A DNA stretch of 20,165 nucleotides from JAITWN01 sp964581365 (GTDB lineage: Bacteria > Pseudomonadota > Gammaproteobacteria > SZUA-140): positions 1 to 20,165 of the forward strand of contig CAZOOF010000042.1 in assembly GCA_964581365.1 (NCBI GenBank), read 5' to 3'. Shown here piece by piece: positions 18,196-20,165 of this stretch (positions within the stretch are counted from its first letter, which is position 1; the number at the start of each line of letters is the position of its first letter). The notes beneath the pieces were generated by a model. It made no database searches. It saw only the letters and a list, made by a program, of their open reading frames with translations, and was not told where the DNA came from. A program made the translations under genes and the position numbers.

Positions 18196-19053
18196 TCAGC
18201 CGGGGACGCCGGTCAGCATGGTCAGCAGGCCATGCAGGCGGTCGCGCATTTCGCGCCGATCGATGATGAGATCGATGGCGCCGTGCTTCACCAGGAACTC
18301 GCTGCGCTGGAAACCTTCGGGAAGCTTCTCGCGCACCGTCTGCTCGATGACCCGCGGGCCGGCGAAGCCGATCAGCGCATGGGGTTCAGCCGCATTGATG
18401 TCCCCCAGCATGGCGAAGCTGGCGGAAACGCCGCCCATGGTCGGATCGGTGAGCACTGAAATGTAGGGAATGCCTTCCTGATTGAGCCGGGCGAGCGCCG
18501 CGCTGGTCTTCGCCATCTGCATCAGCGACACCAGCGCCTCCTGCATGCGCGCGCCACCGCTCGCCGAGAAGCATACCAGCGGAATCCGACGCTCCAGACA
18601 GACGTTGACGCCACGCACGAAGCGTTCGCCCACCACCGATCCCATGGATCCGCCCATGAACTGGAACTCGAAGGCAGCCGCGACCAGCGGCAGGCCCTTG
18701 AGCCGGCCGGACATCACCAGCAGCGCGTCTTTCTCACCAGTCGCCTTCTGCGCCTGCGTGATGCGATCACGATACTTGCGCGAGTCGCGGAATTTCAGGA
18801 AGTCGGTCGGCTCGATGTCACCGCCGATCTCGACGCGGTCCTCGGCATCCAGAAAGAGATCCAGCCGCCGCCGGGCTCCGATGCGCTCGTGATGACCGCA
18901 CTTGGGACACACGTAGGCGTTACGCTCCAGCTCTGCGCGGTAAAGGATCTGGCCACAGGCGTTGCACTTGGTCCACAGCCCCTCCGGAATGGATTTCTTG
19001 CGGCCGCCTTCGGTGCGGATTTTCGATGGTAGCAGTTTCTCGAACCAGTTCAT
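18196..19053 (-). CDS. accD: Acetyl-CoA carboxylase carboxyltransferase subunit beta
   Basis: The 285-residue protein is one half of the carboxyltransferase that moves CO2 from biotin to acetyl-CoA, forming malonyl-CoA for fatty-acid synthesis; AccA is its partner and is not in the window. The N-terminal zinc ribbon is intact (C30, C33, C49, C52 in LWTKCNACGQ and YVCPKCGHH). The crotonase-like domain has FEFQFMGGSMGSVVGERF, SASGGARMQEA and DPTMGGVSASFA. Length is normal. The start at 19053 lies 21 bases after trpA; only a weak GGA precedes it, and a GATACGTATC palindrome (19057-19066) fills the gap. The zinc ribbon can bind mRNA in E. coli. Confidence 0.97.
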   Translation of the reverse strand: MNWFEKLLPSKIRTEGGRKKSIPEGLWTKCNACGQILYRAELERNAYVCPKCGHHERIGARRRLDLFLDAEDRVEIGGDIEPTDFLKFRDSRKYRDRITQAQKATGEKDALLVMSGRLKGLPLVAAAFEFQFMGGSMGSVVGERFVRGVNVCLERRIPLVCFSASGGARMQEALVSLMQMAKTSAALARLNQEGIPYISVLTDPTMGGVSASFAMLGDINAAEPHALIGFAGPRVIEQTVREKLPEGFQRSEFLVKHGAIDLIIDRREMRDRLHGLLTMLTGVPG

Positions 19054-19056
19054 TCC

Positions 19057-19066
19057 GATACGTATC
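19057..19066. other. Ten-base palindrome in the trpA-accD gap
   Basis: GATACGTATC is a perfect palindrome three bases before the accD ATG. It is short enough to be chance and overlaps where a ribosome site is expected; no regulator is known for it. Confidence 0.2.
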
Positions 19067-19074
19067 CCGTGGCA

Positions 19075-19896
19075 CTATGCCTGCGTGGTGCTCGCATCCA
19101 TGGCGCTGCGCATGGTGCCGAGCGATTCGGCAACCGCCGCGATCACCGCCTCGTCGGAGGCAGTACAGTTTTCCTCGATCAGCCTGACCAGCGCGCTGCC
19201 GACGACCACGCCGTCGGCGATCCGGGCGATGCCCGCCGCCGACTCGGCGTCACGGATGCCGAACCCGACGGCGATCGGCAGCCCGGTCTGCGCTCGCATG
19301 TCAGCGACCTTGCGCTCCACCGCCGCTACATCCAGATGCGCAGCGCCGGTGACCCCCTTCAGGGAGACATGATAGAGGAAACCCCGGCCGGCCGCACCGA
19401 TCGCGCGCAGCCGTTCCGCGCCCGAATTCGGCGCGACCAGAAAGATCGGATGCAGACCGGCGGCTTCGAGCGCGGCGCAAAGCTCTCCGGCCTCCTCAGG
19501 CGGCATGTCCACGGTGAGCGCTCCATCCACGCCGGCCTTGCGCGCCGCGGTGGCGAACTCCTCGTAACCCATCGCTTCCACCGGATTGAGATATCCCATC
19601 AGCACCACCGGCGTCTCGCTGTCCTCGCGCCGGAACTCGGCCACCATTTCCAGCACCCGGCGCAGGGTCATCCCCGCAGCCAGAGCGCGCTCCGCGGCGC
19701 GCTGGATGACCGGACCATCGGCCATCGGATCGGAAAACGGCACGCCCAGTTCGATGGCGTCAGCGCCGGCGCGCACCATGGCGTGCATCAGCGGCACGGT
19801 GACCGATGAACGGGGGTCGCCGGCGGTAATGTATGGCATCAGGGCCTTGCGGCCACTCTGCCGCAGCTTTTCAAACAGACGGTCTATCCGGTTCAT
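19075..19896 (-). CDS. trpA: Tryptophan synthase alpha subunit
   Basis: The 273-residue TIM barrel cleaves indole-3-glycerol phosphate to indole and glyceraldehyde-3-phosphate, passing indole through the tunnel to TrpB. The catalytic pair falls at the textbook positions E49 (DAIELGVPFSDP) and D60 (MADGPVIQ). Other family marks are MPYITAGDP, VVLMGYLNP, LTVDMPPEEA, FLVAPNS and VGFGIRD, with VVVGSALV for the phosphate site. The ATG (19894-19896) overlaps the trpB stop as ATGA, the usual coupled arrangement for 1:1 subunit output. The trpBA pair followed by accD is as in several gammaproteobacteria. Confidence 0.97.
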   Translation of the reverse strand: MNRIDRLFEKLRQSGRKALMPYITAGDPRSSVTVPLMHAMVRAGADAIELGVPFSDPMADGPVIQRAAERALAAGMTLRRVLEMVAEFRREDSETPVVLMGYLNPVEAMGYEEFATAARKAGVDGALTVDMPPEEAGELCAALEAAGLHPIFLVAPNSGAERLRAIGAAGRGFLYHVSLKGVTGAAHLDVAAVERKVADMRAQTGLPIAVGFGIRDAESAAGIARIADGVVVGSALVRLIEENCTASDEAVIAAVAESLGTMRSAMDASTTQA

Positions 19897-20165
19897 ATCA
19901 CGATGCCTTCGTGCGCAGCCACGGTGTGGATATCCTTGTCACCGCGACCCGACAGGTTGACGATGAGGATGGCATCGCGACCGAGACGCGGCGCCAGCTC
20001 CAGCGCATGGGCCACGGCATGGCTGGACTCGAGGGCGGGCAGGATCCCCTCGGTCCGGGTCAGGCGATGGAAGGCGGCGAGCGCAGCTTCATCGTCCACC
20101 GCGACGTAGTTCGCTCGCCCGCTGTCGCGCAACCAGGCATGCTCGGGACCCACGCCGGGATAGTC
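19893..20165 (-). CDS. trpB: Tryptophan synthase beta subunit, C-terminal part only
   Basis: Only the last 90 residues are inside the window; the 5' part continues beyond base 20165. The visible part runs DYPGVGPEHAWL, LPALESSHAVAHAL and IVNLSGRGDKD, all standard for the C-terminal third of TrpB, the PLP enzyme that condenses indole with serine. The segment ends normally with a stop overlapping trpA. Nothing can be said about the PLP lysine or start. Confidence 0.96.
   Translation of the reverse strand, partial: DYPGVGPEHAWLRDSGRANYVAVDDEAALAAFHRLTRTEGILPALESSHAVAHALELAPRLGRDAILIVNLSGRGDKDIHTVAAHEGIVI

Noticed and set aside
16320..18266. 648-codon open frame antisense to dedD, folC and the accD end
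   Set aside because: Spans three real genes on the opposite strand and is rich in Arg, His, Gln and Pro; no support for translation.

Overview
The window is 20,165 bases of GC-rich chromosomal DNA, most likely from a gammaproteobacterium. The main reason is the minus-strand order trpB-trpA-accD-folC-dedD-cvpA-purF-metZ, which extends the accD-folC-(SPOR)-cvpA-purF-metZ order known from Pseudomonas by placing trpBA next to accD. The htpG-hemH pair also echoes the enterobacterial htpG-adk-hemH order. No mobile element with a transposase or integrase, no CRISPR array and no rRNA or tRNA gene was seen.

Layout. (1) Bases 1-4094 are a looser accessory-like stretch, all genes on the minus strand: a REP-like inverted repeat (63-133), a membrane-anchored hypothetical protein, a T4-endonuclease-V-type pyrimidine dimer glycosylase joined to a DUF1722 (YbgA) domain, a VF530-type DUF2132 protein, a DUF4260 membrane protein, a broken rsgA GTPase gene carrying two frameshifts plus substitutions at key positions, and a gene-poor, less GC-rich gap of about 750 bases. 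(2) Bases 4095-6982 hold htpG and hemH, overlapping as GTGA, behind a promoter-like TATAAT. (3) On the plus strand, divergent from htpG, lie pgm (phosphoglucomutase) and ppsA (PEP synthase), a gluconeogenic pair 27 bases apart. (4) Bases 11159-11268 are a convergent junction with small hairpins. (5) From 20165 down to 11269 runs a nearly gap-free minus-strand series: trpB (cut by the window end), trpA, accD, folC, dedD, cvpA, purF, metZ, then a small phosphate-binding-protein-like periplasmic protein and a beta-barrel outer-membrane protein that overlap as ATGA.

How they work together. The right half is a housekeeping biosynthetic run: the last step of tryptophan synthesis, malonyl-CoA formation, folate polyglutamylation, a SPOR envelope protein, the first committed purine step with CvpA, and homocysteine formation. 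Its tail (solute-binding-like protein plus barrel) is the least characterised functional unit here. The middle pair pgm-ppsA would send pyruvate-derived carbon toward glucose-1-phosphate. The left end looks like a small UV/DNA-damage and orphan-gene neighbourhood in which rsgA is decaying.

No clearly new defence or biosynthetic system was found. The best candidates for a second look are the binding-protein/barrel pair, the glycosylase with an unusual N-terminus, the decaying rsgA, and the structured accD-folC junction with a perfect palindrome against the folC start. Very long open frames antisense to pgm/ppsA, htpG, metZ, purF and folC were judged to be composition artefacts.
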